From: Chloroflexota bacterium
Lineage (GTDB): Bacteria > Chloroflexota > Anaerolineae > UBA7937 > B3-Chlor
Assembly: GCA_030603665.1 (NCBI GenBank)
Contig: JAUVXJ010000004.1
Span: forward strand, 248,001-312,000
DNA length: 64,000 nucleotides
Direction of reading: 5' to 3'
Part shown: positions 8,388 through 16,828 of the stretch, one piece after another
Numbering within the stretch: the stretch's first letter is position 1
Layout of the letters: each line of letters opens with the position of its first letter
Made by a program: the position numbers and the translations under genes
The notes under the pieces: generated by a model
What the model saw: only the letters and a program-made list of their open reading frames with translations
The model's database searches: none
What the model was told of the DNA's origin: nothing

Positions 8388-9740
8388 GTGGAAGCATTCT
8401 ACGAATACATAGACCATAACGCGGATCGCTTCATCCAGGATCTGAAGAAGCTGTGCAGCCAGCCGAGCGTAGCCGCACAAGGGGTGGGCCTGAGAGAGAC
8501 GGCCCACCTTGTCATGGACATGCTCGGGGGCATAGGGGCCGACGCCCGGCTTATTGAAACTGACGGTGCCCCTCCGGTGGTGTACGGGGAGATCGGTCAG
8601 GGAAGCAGAACGCTGATCATCTACGACCACTATGATGTGCAGCCTCCGGAGCCGCTGGAACAGTGGAAGTCGCCGCCCTTCTCGCCCGAGATCCGGGAGG
8701 GCTTCCTGTTCTGCAGGGGGGTGGCGGACAACAAGGGAGACCTCGTCTCACGGCTCCAGGCTATCGAGGCCTTGCAGGCGACGATAGGCGGCCTGCCTCT
8801 GAAGATCAAGTTCGTGTTCGAGGGAGAGGAAGAAGTTGGCAGCCCCCATCTGGCCCAGTTCGTGGACGAGAACAAGGAGTTGTTGTTGGGTGCAGATGGC
8901 TGCTTGTGGGAGGGTGGCAGAACTGATATGTCGGGACGCCCCGAGCTGTACCTGGGGCTCAAGGGCATACTGTACGTGGAACTGAGAGCGAGAGGGGCCT
9001 CGCGGGATATGCACTCCTCCTATGCCCCCCTGGTGCCGAATCCGGCCTGGAGGCTGGTATGGGCCTTGAATACGCTCAAGGACGAAGAGGACCATATTAC
9101 GGTGGACGGGTTGATGGATCACGTGACTCAACCGTCGGCCGATGAGCTCGAGCTCTTGGACAGGATTCCGTTTGAGGGTGACAAGATCAAGGAGGACTTG
9201 GGGATCCCGGAGTTCCTGGGCGGGGAGCAGGGTACTGATGCCGTGCGGAAGCTACTCTACTCACCAACCTGCACCATATGCGGAATGGTGGCGGGCTACA
9301 CCGGCGAGGGGTCCAAGACGGTGCTGCCGAATGAGGCCCGTGTGAAACTCGATTTCCGTCTGGTGCCCGATCTCGAACCAGGATTGGTCCTGGACCTACT
9401 GCGCAAGCATCTGGATAGCCGGGGCTTCGAGGATGTGGACATCGTTTCCATGTCAGGTGAGCACCCCGCCAAGTCCCCATTCGAAGCTCCAGTGGCACAG
9501 GCTGCCATCCAGGCCGCCAGGGCTGTCTACGGGCAGGATCCGGTGGTCTATCCTTTGATGGCAGGAAGTGGCCCCATGTATCCCTTGAGCGCCGCACTGG
9601 GGATTCCAGCGGTCTCCGGCATGGGCGTCGGCCACGCCAAGTCAAGGATTCATGCTCCAAATGAGAACATAAGGCTCGAAGACTACTTCCGGGCCGTCAA
9701 GTTCACTGGGGAGTTCCTCCGCGCATTCGCGGAGACGTAG
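8388..9740 (+). CDS. M20 family metallopeptidase / dipeptidase
   Basis: 450 residues with a GTG start after GAGGAGAGAAGG. M20 enzymes use two zinc ions to hydrolyse dipeptides or acyl-amino acids. Metal and catalytic motifs visible: YDHYDVQP (His ligand and catalytic Asp), GVADNKG (bridging Asp), EGEEEVGS (general-base Glu and ligand) and the C-terminal HAKSRIHAPNEN (His ligand). The dimerisation lid domain lies between about 190 and 330. The length and the QPPEPLEQW context match the CNDP/dipeptidase branch (M20.A/ArgE-DapE relatives). Substrate not predictable; it may process peptides imported by the opp systems elsewhere in the window (inference). Confidence 0.9.
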   Translation: MEAFYEYIDHNADRFIQDLKKLCSQPSVAAQGVGLRETAHLVMDMLGGIGADARLIETDGAPPVVYGEIGQGSRTLIIYDHYDVQPPEPLEQWKSPPFSPEIREGFLFCRGVADNKGDLVSRLQAIEALQATIGGLPLKIKFVFEGEEEVGSPHLAQFVDENKELLLGADGCLWEGGRTDMSGRPELYLGLKGILYVELRARGASRDMHSSYAPLVPNPAWRLVWALNTLKDEEDHITVDGLMDHVTQPSADELELLDRIPFEGDKIKEDLGIPEFLGGEQGTDAVRKLLYSPTCTICGMVAGYTGEGSKTVLPNEARVKLDFRLVPDLEPGLVLDLLRKHLDSRGFEDVDIVSMSGEHPAKSPFEAPVAQAAIQAARAVYGQDPVVYPLMAGSGPMYPLSAALGIPAVSGMGVGHAKSRIHAPNENIRLEDYFRAVKFTGEFLRAFAET

Positions 9741-9828
9741 GCGAGGGAGCATCGAGCCAACGCCTCGCTGCGCGTGTCTCTGATGCGAAGCTCGACGATG
9801 TAGTCCGTGTCTCGCGGCGGCTAGTCGC

Positions 9829-10233
9829 TCAGTGCCCCAGGATCCTCACACTCTCCTCTCGAGGTTGCCAGGTTAGCTCGACCGAACCCATCTGTGCCAG
9901 AAGCTCCTCGGCCCTATCTCGAAGCGGCATCAACGTCAGGCTCTTCGTCTTCCACGAGCCGTCCAGCTGGCGCATGACCAGACGGCTGTCGCCTCTGATA
10001 TCTACCGAGAAGCTCCCTGGGGAGCGCCGTGCCTTCTCTATGGTGCCGATCAGGTCCTCCAAGGCCGCGATGAGAGCCTGGTATTCCGCTTGATTGGAGG
10101 TCACTTGGTCGCCAAAGCGCAAGCGACTTCTTCTCAGCTTCCCGTCCTCATTTCGCCGCAGGACGTAGCTGCCATATCCCTGGCCAGGGTTTCCGCGACT
10201 TCCGCCGTCGAAGATGATGGTGTAGTCTGTCAT
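9829..10233 (-). CDS. RNase HI family protein, shortened C-terminus
   Basis: 134 residues from ATG 10233; an upstream in-frame start at 10257 adds only 8 unconserved residues. RNase HI cuts RNA in RNA-DNA hybrids using four acidic residues. Three are visible: Asp in FDGGSRGNPG, Glu in SNQAEYQAL and Asp in DIRGDSRLV. After WQPREES the protein ends quickly (VRILGH), so the usual final segment with an Ala-Asp pair supplying the fourth carboxylate is missing. It may be a natural variant, slightly degraded or of reduced activity. It lies 39 bp after the carboxyltransferase stop, at the end of the acyl-CoA operon. Confidence 0.8.
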   Translation of the reverse strand: MTDYTIIFDGGSRGNPGQGYGSYVLRRNEDGKLRRSRLRFGDQVTSNQAEYQALIAALEDLIGTIEKARRSPGSFSVDIRGDSRLVMRQLDGSWKTKSLTLMPLRDRAEELLAQMGSVELTWQPREESVRILGH

Positions 10234-10272
10234 GCCGCTTCCGTCTTCCCAATCCAAATCCTGGATTGTCTA

Positions 10273-11823
10273 CTACAGCGGGATGTTGCCGTGTTTCTTG
10301 GGAGGGTTACGGTCCCGCTTGTTCTGGAGGGTCTCCAGGGCTTCTATCAGCCGCGGCCTTGTGTCTCGAGGCTCGATGATGTCATCAACGTAGCCACGCG
10401 AGGCCGCAATGTACGGGTGGGCTACTTGGGCTCGATACTCTTCCCCCAGTCTGGCTCTCTCCGCCTCAGGATCCTCGGCTGCGGCGATCTCCTTACGGAA
10501 GATGATGTTCACGGCCCCATCGGAGCCCATGACAGCTATCTCAGCACTGGGCCAGGCGTAGCTTATATCGCCCCGAATGTGCTTGGAGCTCATGACTACA
10601 TAGGCGCCCCCATAGGCTTTGCGAGTGATGATGGTGATCTTGGGAACTGTGGCCTCGCAGTACGCGTACAGCAGCTTGGCTCCCTGTCGAATGATCCCGC
10701 CATGTTCCTGCGAGACACCGGGAAGGAAGCCTGGAACATCCACAAAGGTGATGATGGGGATGTTGAAGCAATCGCAGAAGCGGACAAAACGAGCAGCCTT
10801 GTTGGAGGCGTTGATGTCGAGAACGCCGGCCAGTACTGCTGGTTGCTGAGCCACGATGCCCACTGAGCGCCCATTGAGTCGGGCGAATCCGACGATAATG
10901 TTCTGAGCCCAGTGCTCATGCACTTCTAAGAAACCTTCATCATCCACCACGCTCTGGATGATTTCCTTCATGTCATAAGGCTTGGTGGGGCTGTCGGGTA
11001 CTATCGAATCCAGTTTCTCGTCCGTGCGATGGGGATCATCCGTGGTCGGGACGACAGGGGGGTCCTCCATGTTGTTCTGAGGCATGTAGCTCAGGAGTCC
11101 GCGGAGGATGTTCATGCAGTCCTCTTCGTCCTGAGCGGCAAAGTGCGCGACTCCACTGATGGCGTTGTGAGCTTTGGCTCCGCCCAGCTCCTCGAAGCTC
11201 ACCTCCTCCCGAGTCACGGCCTTGATCACGTCGGGCCCCGTGATGAACATATGACTGCTTTCCTCCACCATCACCACGAAGTCAGTGATGGCGGGCGAGT
11301 AGACCGCGCCACCGGCGCACGGCCCCATGATGGCAGAGATCTGGGGAATGACACCCGAAGAGAGGGTGTTGCGGAGGAAGATGTCCGCATAGGCGCCGAG
11401 AGAGACCACTCCCTCCTGAATCCGGGCTCCGCCGGAGTCATTCAGCCCGACGATGGGCGCGCCATTCTTCATCGCCAGGTCCATAACCTTGCAGATCTTC
11501 TCAGAGTGCACCTCTCCCAGCGAGCCGCCAACGACGGTGAAGTCCTGCGAGAACACATACACCAGACGACCATCGATAGCACCCCAGCCTGTAATGACGC
11601 TATCGCTCAAGTACTTCTTGTCTTCGAGTCCGAAGCCGGTGCTGCGATGGGTGACGAACATATCCAACTCACGAAATGAGCCGGGATCCATCAGTAGCTG
11701 AATCCGCTCACGAGCGGTGAGCTTTCCCCTCCGACGCTGAGCATCTATGCGGTCCTGCCCACCGCCCAACTGTGCTTGCTGTCTGAGATCTCGCAGTCTA
11801 TCGATCTTGGGGTCCGGGTTCAT
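10273..11823 (-). CDS. acyl-CoA carboxylase / methylmalonyl-CoA carboxyltransferase subunit (PccB/MmdA type)
   Basis: 516 residues, the typical length of a biotin-dependent carboxyltransferase beta subunit. The two crotonase-like halves are evident: GGARIQEGV and [12 protein letters not shown] in the first, the [21 protein letters not shown] and [10 protein letters not shown] regions in the second. These proteins move CO2 between biotin and acyl-CoA (propionyl-, acetyl- or methylmalonyl-CoA). No biotin carboxylase or biotin carrier gene is in the window, so either they lie elsewhere or this is a decarboxylase alpha subunit. AGGAG precedes the ATG. Part of the minus-strand acyl-CoA operon, 32 bp after the acyl-CoA dehydrogenase. 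Confidence 0.92.
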   Translation of the reverse strand: MNPDPKIDRLRDLRQQAQLGGGQDRIDAQRRRGKLTARERIQLLMDPGSFRELDMFVTHRSTGFGLEDKKYLSDSVITGWGAIDGRLVYVFSQDFTVVGGSLGEVHSEKICKVMDLAMKNGAPIVGLNDSGGARIQEGVVSLGAYADIFLRNTLSSGVIPQISAIMGPCAGGAVYSPAITDFVVMVEESSHMFITGPDVIKAVTREEVSFEELGGAKAHNAISGVAHFAAQDEEDCMNILRGLLSYMPQNNMEDPPVVPTTDDPHRTDEKLDSIVPDSPTKPYDMKEIIQSVVDDEGFLEVHEHWAQNIIVGFARLNGRSVGIVAQQPAVLAGVLDINASNKAARFVRFCDCFNIPIITFVDVPGFLPGVSQEHGGIIRQGAKLLYAYCEATVPKITIITRKAYGGAYVVMSSKHIRGDISYAWPSAEIAVMGSDGAVNIIFRKEIAAAEDPEAERARLGEEYRAQVAHPYIAASRGYVDDIIEPRDTRPRLIEALETLQNKRDRNPPKKHGNIPL

Positions 11824-11855
11824 AGGGCACTCCTGGTTGCATCTTGGTCTGGGGA

Positions 11856-13004
11856 CTAGTCTGCCAGCATGTATCTCGCGATGATCATACGTTGGATTTC
11901 CGACGTACCTTCATAGATCTCTGTGATCTTGGCGTCTCGGAAGTATCTTTCCACGTTGTACTCGCGGATGTATCCGTAGCCTCCATGAATCTGGATGGCT
12001 TTGTTGGCGGCCCACACTGCTGTCTCTGCTGCGTACAGTTTGGCCATCGCCGCCTCGAGAGTGTACCGCTCCTTCTGGTGTTTCTTGACCGCGGCCTTCA
12101 GAGTCAGAAGCCGCGCGGCCTCAGTCTTGGTGGCCATGTCCGCGATCATGAACTGGATCGCCTGATGCCCGGCTAGAGGCTTGCCAAACTGCTCCCGCTC
12201 CTGAGCGTAGTCTCGCGATGCCTCCAGACAGGCCTGAGCGATGCCCAGGGCTTGGGCCGCAATGCCGATCCTGCCAGCATCAAGGACTTCCATGGCCAGC
12301 CTGAAGCCCTCGCCTTCACCACCGAGGCGGTTGGACAGGGGCACTGTGCAATCCTCGAAGGACAACGCCGAGGTGTTTGCGGCGCGAATACCCAGCTTCT
12401 TCTCGGGTCTGCCAGCTGAGAATCCGGGCGTTTCAGCATCTATTAGCAGGCAGCTGATGCCCCGGTGTCTGGGTTGGGCATCCGGATCGGTCACGCAGAA
12501 GACAACGTGAAAATCTGCGACGCCGCCACTGCTGATGAAGTTCTTGGCCCCGTTGACGACGTAGTGGTCGCCGTCGCGCACGGCCCTGGTGCGTTGACTG
12601 GAGGCATCTGAACCAGCCTCGGGTTCTGAGAGACAGAAGGTCCCTATGCGCTCGAACGACGCTGCAGGCCGCAGATACTCCTCTCGCTGCTCAGGTGTGG
12701 CGCACTTAACCAGTCCGTGACAGACTAGCGAGTTGTTTACGGACATGATGGTGCCCGTCGAGGCGCATGCTTTGGATACTTCTTCCAGGGCAACCACGTA
12801 GCTCACGGTGTCGGCGCCTGTGCCGCCATCCTCCTCTGGAACCTCGATGCCCATCAGGCCCAGTTCTCCCATCTTGCGGCAGTTATCGAAGGGATACTCC
12901 TCGGTCTGGTCAATGATGGGAGCTGCAGGGGCGAGGACATCAGTAGCGAAGTCCCTGGCCAGTTCCTGAATCATTCTCTGCTCGTCAGTCAAGTTGAGAT
13001 TCAT
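11856..13004 (-). CDS. acyl-CoA dehydrogenase
   Basis: 382 residues, full length for the family. An FAD enzyme that introduces the alpha-beta double bond into acyl-CoA. Visible signatures: the N-terminal [16 protein letters not shown], the FAD/substrate strand [25 protein letters not shown], and the C-terminal [20 protein letters not shown] followed by [13 protein letters not shown], which includes the short-chain-type catalytic Glu. The neighbours (two thiolases, SDR reductase, carboxyltransferase) point to butyryl-like or branched short-chain substrates (inference). No electron-transfer flavoprotein genes are in the window. Confidence 0.93.
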   Translation of the reverse strand: MNLNLTDEQRMIQELARDFATDVLAPAAPIIDQTEEYPFDNCRKMGELGLMGIEVPEEDGGTGADTVSYVVALEEVSKACASTGTIMSVNNSLVCHGLVKCATPEQREEYLRPAASFERIGTFCLSEPEAGSDASSQRTRAVRDGDHYVVNGAKNFISSGGVADFHVVFCVTDPDAQPRHRGISCLLIDAETPGFSAGRPEKKLGIRAANTSALSFEDCTVPLSNRLGGEGEGFRLAMEVLDAGRIGIAAQALGIAQACLEASRDYAQEREQFGKPLAGHQAIQFMIADMATKTEAARLLTLKAAVKKHQKERYTLEAAMAKLYAAETAVWAANKAIQIHGGYGYIREYNVERYFRDAKITEIYEGTSEIQRMIIARYMLAD

Positions 13005-13111
13005 GATTGCGACCCCTATGCCTGCTCGTCCAGATCTGCCTTACCGTGATGAACCGGACTCTCTCTCTGTTGCAGTCCTCACATCACGTGCACTGGAACC
13101 GCAGTCTTCAG

Positions 13112-13852
13112 TCACATCCTCCATCCGCCGGACACCTCAACCGCGGCGCCGGTGATGTAGCTGGCTTCATCTGAGGCCAGGAACGCAGCCACGTTGGCGA
13201 TGTCTTCCGGCGTGCCTACACGTCGAAGCGGTATCTCCTCGATCATAGGCTGGAGATACTTGTCCGGGATGCCTCGCAGAAGAGGAGTGTCGACCATCCC
13301 GGGCAGAATCGCATTGACATTGATGTTGTGTCGGGCCAACTCGCGCGCGATGCTCTTGGTGAAGCCGACGATTCCCGCTTTAGAAGACGCATAGTTGGAA
13401 TCGCCCACTGTGCCTGTCCGCCCGTAGATGGAGGAGATATTGACGATCTTCCCGTACCTGGCGTCGATCATGTGCCTCGCGATGGCCTGAGTGGTCCGGA
13501 AGGCACCCGTCAGATTCACGTCCAAGACTGCGTTCCAGGCTTCTTCACTCAGCTTCAACAGCGTGGCGCTACGCGCAATGCCCGCGTTGTTGACCAAAAT
13601 GTCTATTCTGCCGAACTCAGCGATAGTGGTCTCCACCATCTTCAAGATCTCGCCTCGGTTGGCGACGTCGGCTTTGAGTCCCAAAGCCCTGCGACCCATG
13701 GTCTCGATTTGTGCGGCTGTGTCGATGGCGGTCTGTTCTCTTACGTCGGACACAACTACGTGGGCACCCTTCTCCGCCAGCTTGAGGGCGATTCCCTGTC
13801 CGATGCCCTGTCCTGCTCCGGTCACGACGGCGATCTTGTGTTCCAGGATCAT
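13112..13852 (-). CDS. short-chain dehydrogenase, 3-oxoacyl-ACP/acetoacetyl-CoA reductase-like
   Basis: 246 residues, classical SDR. Rossmann motif TGAGQGIGQGIA near the N-terminus, NNAG after strand 4, catalytic Ser in NISSIYGR and Tyr/Lys in YASSKAG. FabG and PhaB belong to this class. Its position between thiolases and an acyl-CoA dehydrogenase suggests reduction of acetoacetyl-CoA to 3-hydroxybutyryl-CoA, but many SDRs have other substrates and the sequence alone cannot decide. It lies 134 bp after the second thiolase and 107 bp before the dehydrogenase. Confidence 0.88.
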   Translation of the reverse strand: MILEHKIAVVTGAGQGIGQGIALKLAEKGAHVVVSDVREQTAIDTAAQIETMGRRALGLKADVANRGEILKMVETTIAEFGRIDILVNNAGIARSATLLKLSEEAWNAVLDVNLTGAFRTTQAIARHMIDARYGKIVNISSIYGRTGTVGDSNYASSKAGIVGFTKSIARELARHNINVNAILPGMVDTPLLRGIPDKYLQPMIEEIPLRRVGTPEDIANVAAFLASDEASYITGAAVEVSGGWRM

Positions 13853-13986
13853 CTCTCACACTCTTTGTCGCATAGACTACCCGCACTCCGGCGGGTCAAA
13901 CATCGCGGCCAAGCGTGGGCAGAGCCCGTGCTGGTGTCGCCAAGTCCTGACCGCAAGCCTTGCGTCGCCAAAGCGGCGAGCGAAGG

Positions 13987-15174
13987 TTACATCTGGATGC
14001 TCATAGCCACGGCCTCTCCACCTCCGAGACAGAGGGAAACCAGCCCCATCCTCGCGCCACGCTCTTTCATGGCATGGATGAGCGTCACGAGGAGACGGGT
14101 GCCGCTGCAGCCGATGGGGTGGCCAAGGGCTATGGCTCCACCGTTGACATTCAGTGTGCCCCAATCGAAGCCCAGTTTTCGGACGTCGGCAATGGTCTGG
14201 GAGGCAAAGGCCTCGTTCAGCTCCACCAGGTCGAAGTCATCTACCCCATGCCCGGTCCTGGCCATCAGCTTCTCTATCGCATGCACGGGAGCGAAGAAGA
14301 CCCACCTGGGCTCGACCGCGGCCTGTGCAAAACCGGTGATGCGCGCCAGCGGCTCAATGCCCAACTCTCTCGCTTTCTCGGCGCTGGCGATCACGACGGC
14401 TGCGGCGCCATCGGTGATTGCCGAGGAGTTGCCAACGGTGCACTTGCCGTCCCTCTTGAAGGCCGGTGGGAGTTTCGCCAGGGCCTCCAGGTTGCTGTCG
14501 GCACGCGGGTTCTCATCGGCATCGAAGATGATAGGCTCGCCTCTTCGTTGCGGAACGGAGACTGGTGCAATCTCCTCGGTGAACTGCCCCTCTGCCGTGG
14601 CCTTGATGGCCTTCTGATGGCTGTGCAGGGCGAATTCATCCATCTCTTCACGGGAGATGCCCATGGCATCGGCGATGAGTTCCGCTGCATTACCCATGTG
14701 CCAGTTCTCGACCGGGCACCACAGGCCATCGTGCACCGTGGCATCCACGAGTTCGGCGTTTCCCAATCGGTAGCCGGTACGCGCGTTTGGCAGGAGGTGC
14801 GGTCCCATGTTCATACTTTCCATGCCCGCGGCCACGATGATGTCGGCGTCGCCGGCAGCGATAGCGTTGGCTCCAAGCGCGACCGTCTTCAGGCCAGAGC
14901 CGCAGACTTTGTTCACCGCAGTCGCCCCCACGGAGAAGGGGAGTCCTGCCTTGAGAGCTGCCTGGCGGGCGGGAGCCTGCCCGCACCCGGCCTGGAGTAC
15001 CTGTCCGACGAGCACTTCGTCGATCGTGGCGGGGTCGACCCCGGCCCTGTCCACCGCCGCTCTGATGGCCACACCGCCTAGCTCGACGGCGGGTACCCTG
15101 GAGACAGTTCCCCCAAATCGGCCAATCGCGGTCCTAGCTGCCCCGATGATGACAACTCCTCCATCCTTCGTCAT
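13987..15174 (-). CDS. acetyl-CoA C-acetyltransferase (thiolase)
   Basis: 395 residues, the normal thiolase length. Active-site Cys in [11 protein letters not shown] (about residue 90), His in NGGAIALGHPIGCSG and second Cys in SLCLGGGEA near the C-terminus are all present. It condenses or cleaves acetoacetyl-CoA / 3-ketoacyl-CoA. The upstream neighbour is a second, divergent thiolase 57 bp away, so the operon encodes two isozymes, perhaps with different chain length or direction. No catalytic residue is missing. Confidence 0.94.
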   Translation of the reverse strand: MTKDGGVVIIGAARTAIGRFGGTVSRVPAVELGGVAIRAAVDRAGVDPATIDEVLVGQVLQAGCGQAPARQAALKAGLPFSVGATAVNKVCGSGLKTVALGANAIAAGDADIIVAAGMESMNMGPHLLPNARTGYRLGNAELVDATVHDGLWCPVENWHMGNAAELIADAMGISREEMDEFALHSHQKAIKATAEGQFTEEIAPVSVPQRRGEPIIFDADENPRADSNLEALAKLPPAFKRDGKCTVGNSSAITDGAAAVVIASAEKARELGIEPLARITGFAQAAVEPRWVFFAPVHAIEKLMARTGHGVDDFDLVELNEAFASQTIADVRKLGFDWGTLNVNGGAIALGHPIGCSGTRLLVTLIHAMKERGARMGLVSLCLGGGEAVAMSIQM

Positions 15175-15231
15175 CTTGTACCTCTGCGTCCAAATGCCAG
15201 GCTACCCGGCGCCGGCGGTATGAGAGAGTGT

Positions 15232-16521
15232 CTACCTACCCAGAACCGCGGCCATGCCCTGACCACCACCGATACACATGGACGCCAGTCCCCAGTTGAG
15301 GTTTCTTCTTTGCATCTCGTTCATGGCGGTAACCACGAGTCGAGCGCCCGTGCACCCTATGGGGTGGCCCAGAGATATCCCACTGCCATGCACATTCGTA
15401 TTGTCGAGACTCAGCTCAAGCTCGCGCATGCATGCGATGGCCTGTGCTGCAAACGCCTCATTCAGCTCGATGATGTCCATGTCCTCAACGGAGAGGTCCG
15501 CTTTGTCCAAGGCCCTTCTGACGCTTGGGACAACACCCAGCCCCATGTAGGCGGGATCGACGCCTCCGGAGGCGTACGACTTGATACTCACCACAGGGTC
15601 GAGACCCAGCTGATCCGCCTTCTCACGTGACATGAGCACGACCGCTGCCGCAGCGTCATTGATGCCCGACGCATTGCCCGCGGTGACCGTTCCATCCTTC
15701 CTGAAGGCTGGTCTGAGCTTGGCCATCTTCTCCAGACTGGTGTCCATAGGCCGTTCATCGGTGTCGAACACCAATGGGTCGCGCTTTCTCTGAGGTATGA
15801 GCACCGGCACGATCTCCTGAGCAAAGATCCCGTCGGCTATGGCCTTGCGCGAACGCTGATGGCTGAGGAGGCCGAGCTCATCCTGTTCCTCCCTGCTTAT
15901 GCTGTACTTGTCGGCGATGTTTTCCGCGGTGAGTCCCATATGATAGCCGTAGAATATCTCCCATAGGCCGTCGTGAACCATCAGATCCGTGGTCACTCCA
16001 GCACCCGTGATGTCCATGCGATAACCCCATCTGGCCTTGGGCAGCCCGTAGGGAGCCTGGCTCATGTTCTCCATTCCGCCAGCCACGACGATCTCGGCCT
16101 CGCCCAGCTGGATAGCCTGGGCTCCGAGTGTTATGGCTTTCAATCCTGACCCACACACCTTGTTCACGGTGAAGGCATTGGTTTCCTTGGAGACGCCAGC
16201 GCGGATCGTGGCCTGTCTGGCAGTGTTCTGCCCCTGTCCCGCCTGAATCACGTGTCCCATGATCACTTCGTCAATCTGGGCTTCCTGGAGTGATTCGTCC
16301 CAGTCGTACCGGTTCTCTTCGAGTTCGATCATCCCGACATCTGCCAGGCTGTCAGGTGCACAGCGAAGTAGCTCCTTGCCAGGGCTGGGCCTTAGCCCAG
16401 CTCGCCTGAGCGCCTCCTTGATGACCAGGGCGCCGAGTTCCACCACGGTAACATCCCTCAAAGAGCCGCCGAATGTCCCTATGGGTGTCCTTGCTCCACT
16501 TACGATAACCGCATCTGTCAC
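15232..16521 (-). CDS. acetyl-CoA acetyltransferase (thiolase) with N-terminal insertion
   Basis: 429 residues, about 35 more than its neighbour. The catalytic residues are intact ([34 protein letters not shown]). The extra length lies at about residues 42-75, between the first helix ([10 protein letters not shown]) and the strand [10 protein letters not shown]: a stretch including [20 protein letters not shown] not seen in the neighbouring thiolase. GTG start at 16521 with GGGAGG upstream. First gene of the acyl-CoA operon, preceded by the inverted repeat at 16593-16623. Confidence 0.92.
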   Translation of the reverse strand: MTDAVIVSGARTPIGTFGGSLRDVTVVELGALVIKEALRRAGLRPSPGKELLRCAPDSLADVGMIELEENRYDWDESLQEAQIDEVIMGHVIQAGQGQNTARQATIRAGVSKETNAFTVNKVCGSGLKAITLGAQAIQLGEAEIVVAGGMENMSQAPYGLPKARWGYRMDITGAGVTTDLMVHDGLWEIFYGYHMGLTAENIADKYSISREEQDELGLLSHQRSRKAIADGIFAQEIVPVLIPQRKRDPLVFDTDERPMDTSLEKMAKLRPAFRKDGTVTAGNASGINDAAAAVVLMSREKADQLGLDPVVSIKSYASGGVDPAYMGLGVVPSVRRALDKADLSVEDMDIIELNEAFAAQAIACMRELELSLDNTNVHGSGISLGHPIGCTGARLVVTAMNEMQRRNLNWGLASMCIGGGQGMAAVLGR

Positions 16522-16592
16522 GCCAGCACCTCCCAGTCTCGCAGTATCTCTGAGTCCGAATCCCCGTCCGGCTTCTTCGGACGCGTTGCAGC

Positions 16593-16623
16593 AACCCTTA
16601 ATGCTACCAGATAACTAAGGGTT
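16593..16623. promoter_or_regulatory. 31-bp inverted repeat upstream of the acyl-CoA operon
   Basis: Perfect 8-bp arms AACCCTTA (16593-16600) and TAAGGGTT (16616-16623) separated by 15 bp, 72 bp before the first thiolase start. On the minus strand it overlaps a weak promoter-like pair, TAGCCA (16628-16623), 17-bp spacer, TAGCAT (16605-16600). It could be an operator for a TetR/FadR-type repressor. The rest of the 307-bp gap (16522-16828) shows no gene. Confidence 0.45.
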
Positions 16624-16828
16624 TGGCTAGTTTCCGCCGGCGGTGCAGCGGGCGCGATGTCAGGATGGCCGAGGCACATGCTCCTGGAGTACGCGAGGTG
16701 GCCTCGTCGGTTGGCCTGGGGACAAGACGGCGCAGAATGACCGGGCGATTCGCGTGGGTGGAGGCGCCGCCGCCGCGGTGTCCTGGCGAATTGGCTAGCC
16801 CGCGACGGCCGTTGAGAAGTGACTACCC

